From: Cellulophaga sp. BC115SP
GTDB lineage: Bacteria; Bacteroidota; Bacteroidia; Cytophagales; Spirosomataceae
Assembly (NCBI RefSeq): GCF_009905545.1
Contig: NZ_JAAALB010000005.1
Location: 124,001-188,000 of the forward strand
DNA: 64,000 nucleotides
Reading direction: 5' to 3'
Shown here: in pieces, positions 26,950-35,683 of the stretch
How positions within the stretch are numbered: the first letter of the stretch is position 1
Layout of the letters: each line of letters starts with the position of its first letter
Notes under the pieces: model-generated
What the model was told of the DNA's origin: nothing
The model's database searches: none
The model's input: only the letters and a program-made list of their open reading frames with translations
Translations under genes and position numbers: made by a program

Positions 26950-27927
26950 ATGAATTCAGAAACACTTCTCGACACAATTCCATCGCTTGACCTTGCAGAC
27001 TTCCTTTCGGGAGATGCGGAGCGTAGAGCTAAATTTGTTCAGGATTTAGGCTCGGCATTTAATAATATTGGTTTTGTTGCTATAAAAAACCATGGTTTGA
27101 CAGATGAACTTACAACTAAACTTTATGAAGTAGTTCAAAAGTTCTTTTATTCTGACGACGAATTAAAGTTTAAATATGTAGTTCCAGGTATTGCTGGTCA
27201 AAGAGGATACGTAGCGAAAGGGAAAGAAACAGCAAAAGGTTTTAAGGTAGCTGACCTGAAAGAGTTTTATCATATTGGTCAACCAAAGATTGATGACGGA
27301 GACCCAATTTGGGCTGAATATCCTGATAATGTATTTCCTACAGAACAACCAGAATTTGAGGAATATACCGTTGAAGCTTATAACACGCTTCAAGTAGCTG
27401 GAAAAAACTTGCTTCGTGCGATCGCAATTTATTTAGAATTACCAGAAGATTATTTTGAAGATAAGGTAAAACATGGTAACTCTATCCTAAGAGCTATTCA
27501 TTATTTCCCTATTTCAAATCCTGATGAGGTGCCAGAAGGGGCTGTTCGTGCCGCTGCTCATGGTGATATTAACTTGATTACCTTATTAATGGGTGCTTCT
27601 GCAGAAGGGCTTGAGGTATTACGTCGTGATGGTGTTTGGATTCCTATTACCTCATTGCCAGAATATGTTATCGTGAATGTAGGAGATATGCTAGATCGTT
27701 TGACGAATCATAAACTTAAATCTACGATTCACCGTGTGGTAAATCCTCCAAAGGAAAAATTAGGTACCTCTCGTTTTTCTATACCGTTCTTTATGCACCC
27801 ACGTTCAGAAATGAACCTGACATGTTTAGAATCTTGCGTAAATGCTGAGAATCCTAAATTATATGTTGATATGACAGCAGGCGAATTTTTGAATGAGCGT
27901 CTGATTGAATTGGGATTAAAAAAATAA
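26950..27927 (+). CDS. 2-oxoglutarate/Fe(II)-type oxygenase (isopenicillin N synthase-like)
   Basis: A 325-residue member of the IPNS-like oxygenase family. The DIOX_N region starts IPSLDLADFLSGD and includes NIGFVAIKNHGL. The 2His-1Asp iron triad is His204-x-Asp206 (AAAHGDINLI) and His261 (STIHRVVNPP). Arg275-x-Ser277 (SRFSIPFF) binds the cosubstrate carboxylate. Bacterial relatives hydroxylate or oxidise small molecules and are sometimes annotated as flavonol-synthase-like. The substrate is unknown. It has its own terminator at 27998. Confidence 0.9.
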   Translation: MNSETLLDTIPSLDLADFLSGDAERRAKFVQDLGSAFNNIGFVAIKNHGLTDELTTKLYEVVQKFFYSDDELKFKYVVPGIAGQRGYVAKGKETAKGFKVADLKEFYHIGQPKIDDGDPIWAEYPDNVFPTEQPEFEEYTVEAYNTLQVAGKNLLRAIAIYLELPEDYFEDKVKHGNSILRAIHYFPISNPDEVPEGAVRAAAHGDINLITLLMGASAEGLEVLRRDGVWIPITSLPEYVIVNVGDMLDRLTNHKLKSTIHRVVNPPKEKLGTSRFSIPFFMHPRSEMNLTCLESCVNAENPKLYVDMTAGEFLNERLIELGLKK

Positions 27928-27997
27928 ATTTTAGTACTTTATACCTACTTAGATTTGCCTTTGATTTGTTTAATCAAAACAAATTTAAGAATTTAGC

Positions 27998-28039
27998 AAA
28001 GCGTTTGAGAATGAGGAGGTTCTTTTTCTCAAACGCTTT
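27998..28039 (+). terminator. Terminator after the oxygenase gene
   Basis: Perfect 13-bp arms AAAGCGTTTGAGA and TCTCAAACGCTTT with a 16-bp loop that includes a TTCTTTTT run. There is no long T-tract after the stem. Confidence 0.7.
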
Positions 28040-28096
28040 ACATTATTAAACGCCGTTGGAAAGAATGTACTTTTGGGGCATTCTTACTTGCATCTG

Positions 28097-29269
28097 ATGA
28101 AACTTTCTAAGCATTATGATTTCTTAAAAGACGTTCTAGTCTTAGCCTTTACAACTTTTGGTGGTCCACAGGTGCATCTCGCTATGTTCATTAATCGACT
28201 GGTACATAAAAAGAAGTACCTTACCGAGGAGGAACTGCTAGAAATTCAGGCCTTGTGTTCATTCTTACCCGGACCAAGCTCTACACAGACGCTTATTGCA
28301 GTAGGGTATAAATTAGGAGGTCCCAACTTAGCCTACCTGACTTTATTTTTATGGATAGCTCCAGCAGTTACCATCATGACGATGGCAGCCTTCGGAATGA
28401 CCTATCTTGAAAACCGCGAAATTGTTCGATTTATCCAACCTATCGGTATTGCATTTATTATCCATTCAGGAATTCTATTAGGAAAATTGGTACTGAAAAA
28501 TACGTCCAATTACGTGCTAATGATACTGGTGGCGGCGTTTGCCTTTTATTTTCAATCTCCATGGGTTTGTCCTATTGCGCTCATTGTAAGCGGTACCATT
28601 ACTTCTTTTAACTACAAAGATCATCCTCGTCAGAATAAGCATCGCATGATAATTCCTTGGGCGAATTTCAATCTGTTTTGGGGATTTCTGGTGTTTTTAG
28701 CCTTGCTTGGACACTTTACAGATTCAATGCCTCTTTTATTATTCGAAAACTTCTATAGAAATGGAAGTCTTGTGTTTGGCGGAGGACAAGTGCTTGCCCC
28801 AATGCTTTTCACCGAATTTGTAGAGTTTAAAGAAGTAATTCGTAGCGATGATTTTCTTACGGGTATGGCGCTTTCGCAGGCCTTACCGGGACCCGTGTTT
28901 GCCTTTACTTCTTATTTAGGAACACTTGCTATGAAAGGACATGGCATCGGGCAGCAATTACTTGGAAGTGCAGTAGGAGCAGCGGGTATTTTTCTTCCAG
29001 GGACTTTTTTAATATTCTTTGTTTACAGAATTTGGGGACAATTAAAACAGTTTAGAGCTATCCGTGCGTCTTTAGATGGCATTAATTCAGCTTCTGTAGG
29101 ACTTACGTTAGGTGCAGCTGTTTCTTTCTTAGAACCTATCTTAGTGCAGAAAGATTGGCTTGGCATAGGAACAATTCTAGTAACACTTTTGATTATAAGA
29201 TTTACAAAAATCCCAAGCTTCTATATTTTCCTTGGAGGTTTGGCTATTGGTTTGATAGTTTATCTTTAG
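28097..29269 (+). CDS. ChrA-family (chromate transporter) membrane protein
   Basis: A 390-residue protein of two homologous CHR halves, each starting with the family signature: FTTFGGPQVHLAMF in the first and GSLVFGGGQVLAPML in the second, followed by FLPGPSSTQT and QALPGPVFAF. It is a full-length bidomain ChrA-type transporter, exporting chromate or another oxyanion. The frame is open from a TTG at 28073, but the ATG at 28097 gives the usual N-terminus. There is no neighbouring chrB or resistance gene, so a role in chromate resistance is only a family inference. Confidence 0.88.
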   Translation: MKLSKHYDFLKDVLVLAFTTFGGPQVHLAMFINRLVHKKKYLTEEELLEIQALCSFLPGPSSTQTLIAVGYKLGGPNLAYLTLFLWIAPAVTIMTMAAFGMTYLENREIVRFIQPIGIAFIIHSGILLGKLVLKNTSNYVLMILVAAFAFYFQSPWVCPIALIVSGTITSFNYKDHPRQNKHRMIIPWANFNLFWGFLVFLALLGHFTDSMPLLLFENFYRNGSLVFGGGQVLAPMLFTEFVEFKEVIRSDDFLTGMALSQALPGPVFAFTSYLGTLAMKGHGIGQQLLGSAVGAAGIFLPGTFLIFFVYRIWGQLKQFRAIRASLDGINSASVGLTLGAAVSFLEPILVQKDWLGIGTILVTLLIIRFTKIPSFYIFLGGLAIGLIVYL

Positions 29270-29282
29270 TCTCTCTTAAACC

Positions 29283-29316
29283 AAAAAGCGGTCGAAAATA
29301 CTTTCGACCGCTTTTT
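29283..29316. terminator. GCGGTCGAAA-type bidirectional terminator hairpin, copy 4
   Basis: AAAAAGCGGTCGAAA and TTTCGACCGCTTTTT flank a short loop (ATAC) between convergent ChrA and rfbA genes. Confidence 0.92.
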
Positions 29317-29358
29317 GAATATCAGATGATATATTATTAAATGCAAGGCAATTCTACC

Positions 29359-30219
29359 TTACTTCAATAAGTTTAATAAGTATTTTCCGTAACCGCTTTT
29401 TACTAATGGCGTAGCTACAGTACGTAATTGTTCTGCGTCGATAAAGCCCATTCTGTAGGCCACTTCTTCGATACAACCAATTTTAAGTCCTTGACGTTCT
29501 TCAATTACTTGAACAAATTGACCTGCTTGCATCAACGAAGCAAAGGTTCCTGTATCTAACCAAGCTGTTCCTCTATTTAAAACGCCAACTTTCAATTTAC
29601 CCCTTTCCAAATAAACTTTGTTCACGTCTGTAATTTCATATTCTCCACGAGGAGATGGTGCTATGTTTTTAGCAATCTCAACTACCTCATTGTCATAGAA
29701 ATACAAACCTGGAACAGCATAATTTGATTTTGGTTCTGTTGGTTTTTCTTCAATAGAAAGAACATTAAAGTCTCCATCAAATTCTACTACACCATAACGT
29801 TCTGGGTCATGTACTTGGTAGGCATATACAACTCCTCCATCTGGGTCGTTGTTGGCTTGCAATAATTTACTCAACCCCGAACCATAGAAGATATTGTCAC
29901 CTAATACTAAGGCAACCTTATCATCTCCAATAAATTCTTCACCAATCACAAATGCTTGAGCCAAACCATTTGGTTCAGGTTGTACAGCATAGCTGAATTT
30001 ACATCCAATTTGTGAGCCATCACCTAATAATTTTTCAAAATTAGGTAAATCGTGTGGCGTTGAGATAATCAAAATTTCTTTAATACCCGCTAACATCAAA
30101 ATAGAAAGTGGGTAATAAATCATAGGCTTGTCATAAACAGGCATTAACTGCTTACTAACTGCCAAAGTCAAAGGATGAAGTCGGGTGCCTGAGCCACCAG
30201 CTAAAATAATACCTTTCAT
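29359..30219 (-). CDS. rfbA: Glucose-1-phosphate thymidylyltransferase
   Basis: Makes dTDP-glucose from glucose-1-phosphate and dTTP, the first step to dTDP-rhamnose and other dTDP-sugars. The nucleotidyl-binding motif [11 protein letters not shown] is at 8-18. Other family stretches are [27 protein letters not shown] and [10 protein letters not shown]. The length of 286 is typical. It is the last gene of a minus-strand operon, 15 bases after rfbB. rfbC and rfbD are not in this window. Confidence 0.96.
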   Translation of the reverse strand: MKGIILAGGSGTRLHPLTLAVSKQLMPVYDKPMIYYPLSILMLAGIKEILIISTPHDLPNFEKLLGDGSQIGCKFSYAVQPEPNGLAQAFVIGEEFIGDDKVALVLGDNIFYGSGLSKLLQANNDPDGGVVYAYQVHDPERYGVVEFDGDFNVLSIEEKPTEPKSNYAVPGLYFYDNEVVEIAKNIAPSPRGEYEITDVNKVYLERGKLKVGVLNRGTAWLDTGTFASLMQAGQFVQVIEERQGLKIGCIEEVAYRMGFIDAEQLRTVATPLVKSGYGKYLLNLLK

Positions 30220-30234
30220 ATCAATATCGGTTTA

Positions 30235-31290
30235 TTAACGATTCTCGTACATGGTCTCGTAATACTTTTGGTAATTCCCAGAAGTTACGTTATCTAACCA
30301 TTCTGTGTTAGCTAAGAACCAATCTACGGTTTTTTCCAAACCTTCTTCAAATTGAAGTGATGGCTCCCAACCTAGCTCCTTCATGATTTTGTTTGCATCA
30401 ATGGCATAACGTAAATCATGACCAGCACGGTCAGTTACATAAGTGATGAGTTGTTCAGAAGTACCTTCTGCACGTCCCAATTTTTTATCCATAACCGAGC
30501 AAAGAAGTTTTACTAGGTCAATATTTTTCCATTCGTTAAAACCACCAATATTGTAAGTCTCACCAAGTACGCCTTTGTGATATACCGTATCAATGGCACG
30601 AGCGTGGTCAATTACAAACAACCAGTCACGAACATTTTCGCCTTTACCATATACAGGTAGAGGTTTGTTGTTAAGGATATTATGAATCATCAAAGGAATC
30701 AACTTCTCAGGGAAGTGATTTGGTCCGTAATTGTTTGAACAGTTAGTGATCACTACAGGCATTTTGTAAGTATTTCCGTACGCTCTCACAAAATGGTCTG
30801 AAGATGCTTTTGAAGCAGAATATGGCGAACGTGGGTCATAAGCTGTAGTTTCAGTAAAGAAATCTTCAGGGTTATGTAACTCACCATAAACTTCATCTGT
30901 TGAAACATGGTAAAATCTTTTGCCGTCATAATTGCCTTTCCAAGTATTTTTGGCAGCGTTCAATAGATTTACGGTACCAACTACGTTTGTCAAAACAAAA
31001 GCCATTGGATCAGTAATTGAACGGTCAACATGTGACTCGGCTGCGAGGTGGATAACACCATCGAAGTTATGTTCAGCAAAAAGTGCGTCAACAAATGGGG
31101 CATCTACCAAATCGCCTTTTACAAAAGTATAGTTTGGTTGATTTTCGATATCTGTCAAGTTTGCCAAATTACCTGCGTAAGTCAATTTATCAAGATTGAA
31201 GATTTGGTATTCTGGGTACTTGGTCACAAACAACCTTACCACATGAGAGCCGATAAAACCAGCACCACCTGTAATGAGAATTTTTTTCAT
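30235..31290 (-). CDS. rfbB: dTDP-glucose 4,6-dehydratase
   Basis: A short-chain dehydrogenase/reductase that converts dTDP-glucose to dTDP-4-keto-6-deoxyglucose. The NAD-binding motif GGAGFIGSHV is at 8-17, and the catalytic region includes HLAAESHVDRSI, HVSTDEVYGEL and the YxxxK motif in SPYSASKASSDH. It uses the product of rfbA and lies 21 bases after galE, so the three genes form a nucleotide-sugar operon for surface polysaccharide. Confidence 0.96.
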   Translation of the reverse strand: MKKILITGGAGFIGSHVVRLFVTKYPEYQIFNLDKLTYAGNLANLTDIENQPNYTFVKGDLVDAPFVDALFAEHNFDGVIHLAAESHVDRSITDPMAFVLTNVVGTVNLLNAAKNTWKGNYDGKRFYHVSTDEVYGELHNPEDFFTETTAYDPRSPYSASKASSDHFVRAYGNTYKMPVVITNCSNNYGPNHFPEKLIPLMIHNILNNKPLPVYGKGENVRDWLFVIDHARAIDTVYHKGVLGETYNIGGFNEWKNIDLVKLLCSVMDKKLGRAEGTSEQLITYVTDRAGHDLRYAIDANKIMKELGWEPSLQFEEGLEKTVDWFLANTEWLDNVTSGNYQKYYETMYENR

Positions 31291-31311
31291 TGTATTATTT
31301 TTCTAATAAAA

Positions 31312-32337
31312 TTACTTACGATTTACCACAGCAAGTTGCCATTTCCAAGCATCGCCTAGTGCCTCTGTCAAAGTTTTTTCAGCTTTCCAACCTAAGATTT
31401 CGTTAGATTTGCTACAGTCAGCATACACTGCTGTTACGTCACCTTCTCTTCTTGGTTTGATAGCGTAATCAACTTTCAATCCAGTGGCTGTTTCAAACGC
31501 CGTGATTACTTCCAATACCGAACTACCAGTTCCTGTACCGATATTGAAATAATCATAATATGTTGTCTTTTCTTGTTGTTTCAAAAGAAGTGCCAAAGCA
31601 GCAACATGGGCTTTAGCCAAGTCTACCACATGGATGTAGTCACGAATTGCGGTACCATCTGAAGTAGGATAATCATCACCAAATACAGATAATTGACCAC
31701 GTAAACCAGCTACAGTTTGAGTAATGAACGGTACCAAATTGGCAGGAACTCCCAAAGGCAATTCGCCAATTAGTGTACTTTCATGTGCTCCGATTGGATT
31801 GAAATATCTAAGAGATATGGCTTTCAATCCTTTATTGGTTGCAACTGTATCTTTGATAATTTCTTCACAAATCTGTTTTGTGTTGCCATAAGGAGAATTA
31901 GCAGGCTGCACTTTTGATAGCTCAGTTACAGGTAATGCTTCTGGCTGACCGTATACAGTACATGAAGAAGAGAATACCAAATTTGAAACTTGGTGTTCAG
32001 CCATTTTTTCTAACATCAAAACGGTGGCTGCCACATTGTTTCTGTAGTACTTTAATGGTTCGCTTACAGATTCGCCTACTGCCTTGAATGCTGCGAAGTG
32101 AATAATACCATCGATTTTATTTTCTGTAAAAACTTTATCCCAAGCAGCAGGGTCATTGATGTCTGCTTCATAACATGTTACTGGTTTCCCAATAATAGTT
32201 TCGAGCCCAGCAAGTACCGCTTTTTCAGAATTTGAAAAGTTGTCGAAGATAATAGATTCATAGCCAGCGTGATGTAGCTCAACAACAGTGTGTGAGCCAA
32301 TGAATCCAGCTCCTCCAGTTACAAGTATTTTCATCAT
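31312..32337 (-). CDS. galE: UDP-glucose 4-epimerase
   Basis: Interconverts UDP-glucose and UDP-galactose. It has the NAD motif GGAGFIGSHTVVEL, SSSCTVYGQPEALP with the catalytic Ser/Thr, and the YxxxK motif in SPYGNTKQICEE. The C-terminal part has YFNPIGAHESTLIGE and DGTAIRDYIHVVDLA, both typical of GalE. Two adjacent ATGs (32337 and 32334) can serve as start. It is the promoter-proximal gene of the galE-rfbB-rfbA operon. Confidence 0.95.
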   Translation of the reverse strand: MMKILVTGGAGFIGSHTVVELHHAGYESIIFDNFSNSEKAVLAGLETIIGKPVTCYEADINDPAAWDKVFTENKIDGIIHFAAFKAVGESVSEPLKYYRNNVAATVLMLEKMAEHQVSNLVFSSSCTVYGQPEALPVTELSKVQPANSPYGNTKQICEEIIKDTVATNKGLKAISLRYFNPIGAHESTLIGELPLGVPANLVPFITQTVAGLRGQLSVFGDDYPTSDGTAIRDYIHVVDLAKAHVAALALLLKQQEKTTYYDYFNIGTGTGSSVLEVITAFETATGLKVDYAIKPRREGDVTAVYADCSKSNEILGWKAEKTLTEALGDAWKWQLAVVNRK

Positions 32338-32368
32338 GGTAAGATTAAGAAAGATTTGCTTTCGATAA

Positions 32369-32376
32369 CAAAGTTA
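32369..32376 (-). promoter_or_regulatory. Possible -7 promoter element of the galE operon
   Basis: Minus-strand TAACTTTG, 32 bp before the galE ATG, with a T-rich (TTTT) -33 region about 19 bp upstream. The remaining 500 bp up to the next gene is AT-rich and I see no gene in it. Confidence 0.5.
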
Positions 32377-32883
32377 ATAATATCGAAATCTAAAAAAAAT
32401 TATATTTTTGAATTGTGAGTATTTGGTAATATTTATCAAGTTTTACAGACTTCTTTTTGGTAAAATATGCCGATAAAACTGTTATTTCAATCAAAATTAC
32501 TCATTACAAATGTACGATTTTGAAACGTTATATACACTTGTAGAACTTACTGAAAGCTCCTAAAATAGATAAGGAAAGAAAGGTCACTTTAAAGTTGATT
32601 TACTTTTAAAATTCAAATAACTATATGGTAATCAATGATTTGCAAAATAAGTTCTATTGCTAACTAAGAGGTTTATGATTGATGTACAAACGGTTGTACT
32701 AATCATGGAAAAGGTTTTTGAGAGGAAATAATATTTCTATAAAAATAGATGGAGATATGAACTCATTCGCTTAAATTGTGTTAATCAAATATTATGAGTT
32801 TTTGACGAGCGATTTTAGAAATATCAACCAAACTTAATCGTTAGGTATAGATAAAATACCGTATCGCAAGCAAAAGCTTATTC

Positions 32884-33747
32884 ATGGTTTATAATGTGTA
32901 TTTTATGGAATTGAGAGATTCAGAACTGAAGGCCTTAGTATCCTTATTGGATGACGAGGATACAGAGGTGGTTACGATGGTAGAGTCAAAGATTAAATCT
33001 TTGGGAGGGAATATTATACCTTATTTAGAAGACAGATGGGAAGAGTCCTCTCTGAGTCCTGTGATTCAAAGAAAATTGGAGGATTTGATTCATGATTTGC
33101 AATTTGGTTCATTCGAAAAAAGAGTTGTGGAATGGTATAATACAGGAGCTCAGGATATTTTGAAAGGAATGTGGGCCGTTGCAACTTACCAATACCCAGA
33201 GCTTTCACTTGAAAAATTAGAAGCTGAGATAAATGCTATATATGTGGATGCATGGACAGAGTTAAGAGATGATATGCACCCAATGGATCAGATAAAAACC
33301 TTAAATCATGTATTTTTCTCGAAGCATAAATTTGGTGCAAATACCAAACATTTTCATTCGGCTTCGAACTCAATGATTAATGTGGTCTTAGATTCTCACA
33401 GAGGAAATCCTATCTCGTTATGTGTTATCTATATGCTTGTAGCCCAGAAACTTAAGTTGCCAATTTATGGAGTAAATCTTCCCAACTTGTTTATACTAAC
33501 CTATAAAACTGACAAGGTGCAATTTTATATCAATGTATTTAATAGGGGGTTGGTCTTTAGTAAAACGGATATTGATAACTATTTGCAACAGTTGAATATT
33601 GGACAAGAGGAAATTTTTTATCAACCTTGTGAGAATATTGATATTATTAGAAGAGTGTTGAGAAACTTAATAATTGCGTTTGAGAAAATTGGCGATACCG
33701 AAAAAGTAAAAGAACTAGATGCAATTTTAATGCAACTAATTACCTAG
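32884..33747 (+). CDS. SirB1-like/transglutaminase-core2 protein
   Basis: A soluble 287-residue protein of the SirB1/Transglut_core2 type, recognised by HRGNPISLCVIYMLVAQKLK followed by LPIYGVNLPNLF. In most relatives the second stretch reads GVGLPGHF, so the usual His is missing here and catalytic activity is doubtful. A HEAT-like helical N-terminal part (about 1-80) precedes it. ATGs at 32884 and 32905 are both possible starts. It is convergent with the phosphopantetheinyl transferase gene, with hairpin copy 5 between them. Confidence 0.75.
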   Translation: MVYNVYFMELRDSELKALVSLLDDEDTEVVTMVESKIKSLGGNIIPYLEDRWEESSLSPVIQRKLEDLIHDLQFGSFEKRVVEWYNTGAQDILKGMWAVATYQYPELSLEKLEAEINAIYVDAWTELRDDMHPMDQIKTLNHVFFSKHKFGANTKHFHSASNSMINVVLDSHRGNPISLCVIYMLVAQKLKLPIYGVNLPNLFILTYKTDKVQFYINVFNRGLVFSKTDIDNYLQQLNIGQEEIFYQPCENIDIIRRVLRNLIIAFEKIGDTEKVKELDAILMQLIT

Positions 33748-33801
33748 CATACACGAGTCTCTATCAATTTTATAATTAAGTTTGTTCTTAAACAAGGCAT
33801 C

Positions 33802-33839
33802 AAAAAAGCGATCGAAAAACATATTTCGACCGCTTTTTT
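33802..33839. terminator. GCGGTCGAAA-type bidirectional terminator hairpin, copy 5
   Basis: AAAAAAGCGATCGAAA and TTTCGACCGCTTTTTT; one arm has A in place of G, giving a single mismatch or wobble. The flanks ATCAAAAAAGC and TTTTTTGATAC resemble copies 1 and 2. Confidence 0.88.
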
Positions 33840-33920
33840 GATACTGAAAGGTTGGGATGATTAAATATCAGAGGCAGGGTGAAAATCATAATTCATTTAC
33901 TCAATTACCACTCATTCCAT

Positions 33921-34553
33921 TTATACAGTCACTGTCAAAATATAGTCTTCCCAGTAAAAAACCTTTAATAAAAGTTCTTCAGTAATATCCTCAAAGTCTA
34001 CAACTCCAACAATCTTATCAGTCTGATTGACAAATGGTTTGATATAGATGTTATCTCTCAAACTCATTTTCTTTTTACCGTACCATTTATATAAACTCTC
34101 TTTGGCACACCAATACACGCCAATTTGTTCGGGTGTACCATCGAGGACACTTATCTCATTTTCAGACAAAAAGCGTTTTGCCACTCGTTCTAGTTTGCTA
34201 GAAATTTTTTCGGTATCTAAGCCCACAGGTTTTTCAAGGTCGATGCTAATAGCTGCAAATTTTTCTGCATGTGTAATTGAAATATTAGCGTGATGATTTA
34301 CGAGGCAAGGATTTGAAAACTCATCTTTTAAAACACCTAAAAATTCAATGTCCATTTCTTGACATGCAAATTTCAAACAAGTTCTGCTTGCAAGCCATTC
34401 TAGTTGCTTTTGAGGATGCGTACTGTTAGATAAATCTTCTATTTGATTTTCGGAAATACCTAAATAGGCTGTATAAAAAGATACATCTTCCTCAATTTTC
34501 CAGACACAAAGAATTTGACTTTCGCTTAGTTTTTGATTAAAAAAAATGGGCAT
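33921..34553 (-). CDS. 4'-phosphopantetheinyl transferase superfamily protein
   Basis: Transfers phosphopantetheine from CoA to carrier proteins. The Sfp-type motifs are present: PVGLDTEKI (Mg2+-binding Asp and Glu), FLSENEISVL and WCAKESLYKWYGKK (W-x-x-K-E-x-x-x-K). At 210 residues it is the size of Sfp/AcpT-like members rather than the short AcpS. No polyketide or peptide synthase gene is near, so it may serve fatty acid or another carrier protein. Confidence 0.9.
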   Translation of the reverse strand: MPIFFNQKLSESQILCVWKIEEDVSFYTAYLGISENQIEDLSNSTHPQKQLEWLASRTCLKFACQEMDIEFLGVLKDEFSNPCLVNHHANISITHAEKFAAISIDLEKPVGLDTEKISSKLERVAKRFLSENEISVLDGTPEQIGVYWCAKESLYKWYGKKKMSLRDNIYIKPFVNQTDKIVGVVDFEDITEELLLKVFYWEDYILTVTV

Positions 34554-34625
34554 AAATAGCTTTTGATTGAAATGAAGTTCAAATTTCAGAAACTTTTTAA
34601 ACTCTTCAAAACCTTTTATAGGAGT

Positions 34626-34656
34626 TTTGAGGTTGGTAATAAAACAAGTACTTTTG
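34626..34656 (+). promoter_or_regulatory. Promoter of the WD40 gene
   Basis: TTTG (34626-34629) and TACTTTTG (34649-34656) are separated by 19 bp, an exact match to the Bacteroidota consensus TTTG-N19-TAnnTTTG. The ATG is 47 bp downstream of the -7 element. Confidence 0.75.
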
Positions 34657-34703
34657 TAATATAAAACCTTATTGGTTAAACCAAATGAGGAAAATTTGCG
34701 TAT

Positions 34704-35603
34704 ATGTTAGTAGAAAAATTTGATACTTTTTCAGGTCATCGTGATTGTGTGTATGCTCTCGAGAAGGGAAATAGTCTTAGCCAGTTTTTTTCATCAGGAG
34801 GTGATGGCTTGGTCGTGCGTTGGAATGTAGAAAAACCAGATACTGGAGAATTATTTGCTAAAATTCCGACGTCTGTATATGCTCTAGCGTTTGATGAAAA
34901 ACGTAATCATTTGTGGATAGGTCAAAACTTTGACGGAATACAAGTTCTGGATATATTAAATAAAAAGGAAGTGGGGTCATTGAAGATTTCAAATGCGTCT
35001 ATTTTTGTAATAAAATTATTTGATAATCAGGCTTTTGTAGGCCTATCAGACGGGACTATCGTAGTAATAGACATGGAGTTATTGTCTATTCGAAAGCATA
35101 TAAAAGCTTCAGATAAAAGCGTTAGAACTATTGATTTTAACCCAGTAACCCAAGAAATTGCAGTTGGCTACAGTGATTTTACGGTTAAAATATTTGATTT
35201 AACCGATTTTTCTTTGAAATTAGTAGTTGAAGCGCATACCAACTCTGTATTTACTGTGAAATATTCTCCTGATTATAAATTTCTCTTAACAGGAGGACGA
35301 GATGCACATCTAAAAGTGTGGAATGTTTCCGAAAATTATCAACTTCAACAGGATATTGTCGCTCATTTGTTTGCCATAAATGACATTTGTTTTCATCCCA
35401 ACTTGCCTTTGTTTGCCACTTGTAGTATGGACAAATCAATAAAAGTTTGGGACAGCGAAAACTTTAAACTTAAAAAAGTAATTGACAAAGCTCGCCACGC
35501 TAGTCATGGTACATCTGTTAATAAACTTCTTTGGTTACAAGAATCTTCGCTTTTGATTTCTGGCTCCGATGATAGAAATGTCTCTGTTTGGAAAATTACT
35601 TAG
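34704..35603 (+). CDS. WD40-repeat protein
   Basis: A 299-residue protein made almost wholly of WD40 repeats, about seven blades, each ending in a strand such as LVVRWN, IQVLD, VKIFD, LKVWN, IKVWD and VSVWK. GH dipeptides and Asp at blade turns (SGGDGLVVRWN, TGGRDAHLKVWN, TCSMDKSIKVWD) fit a single closed propeller with no other domain. There is no signal peptide, so it is cytoplasmic, probably a protein-interaction scaffold. The DivIVA-domain gene follows 80 bases downstream, and a functional link is possible but unproven. Confidence 0.88.
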   Translation: MLVEKFDTFSGHRDCVYALEKGNSLSQFFSSGGDGLVVRWNVEKPDTGELFAKIPTSVYALAFDEKRNHLWIGQNFDGIQVLDILNKKEVGSLKISNASIFVIKLFDNQAFVGLSDGTIVVIDMELLSIRKHIKASDKSVRTIDFNPVTQEIAVGYSDFTVKIFDLTDFSLKLVVEAHTNSVFTVKYSPDYKFLLTGGRDAHLKVWNVSENYQLQQDIVAHLFAINDICFHPNLPLFATCSMDKSIKVWDSENFKLKKVIDKARHASHGTSVNKLLWLQESSLLISGSDDRNVSVWKIT

Positions 35604-35683
35604 ACTAGATATTTAGCTATTCCTTTGTAGTACTGTAGTATGAAAAATCAAACTGCTCGTGCTACAAACAAAATAAAAGATAT

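Noticed and set aside
29283-29316. Hairpins considered as a CRISPR or riboswitch
   Set aside because: They are palindromes separated by genes, not regularly spaced, and lie at gene ends, so they fit terminators and dispersed repeats better.
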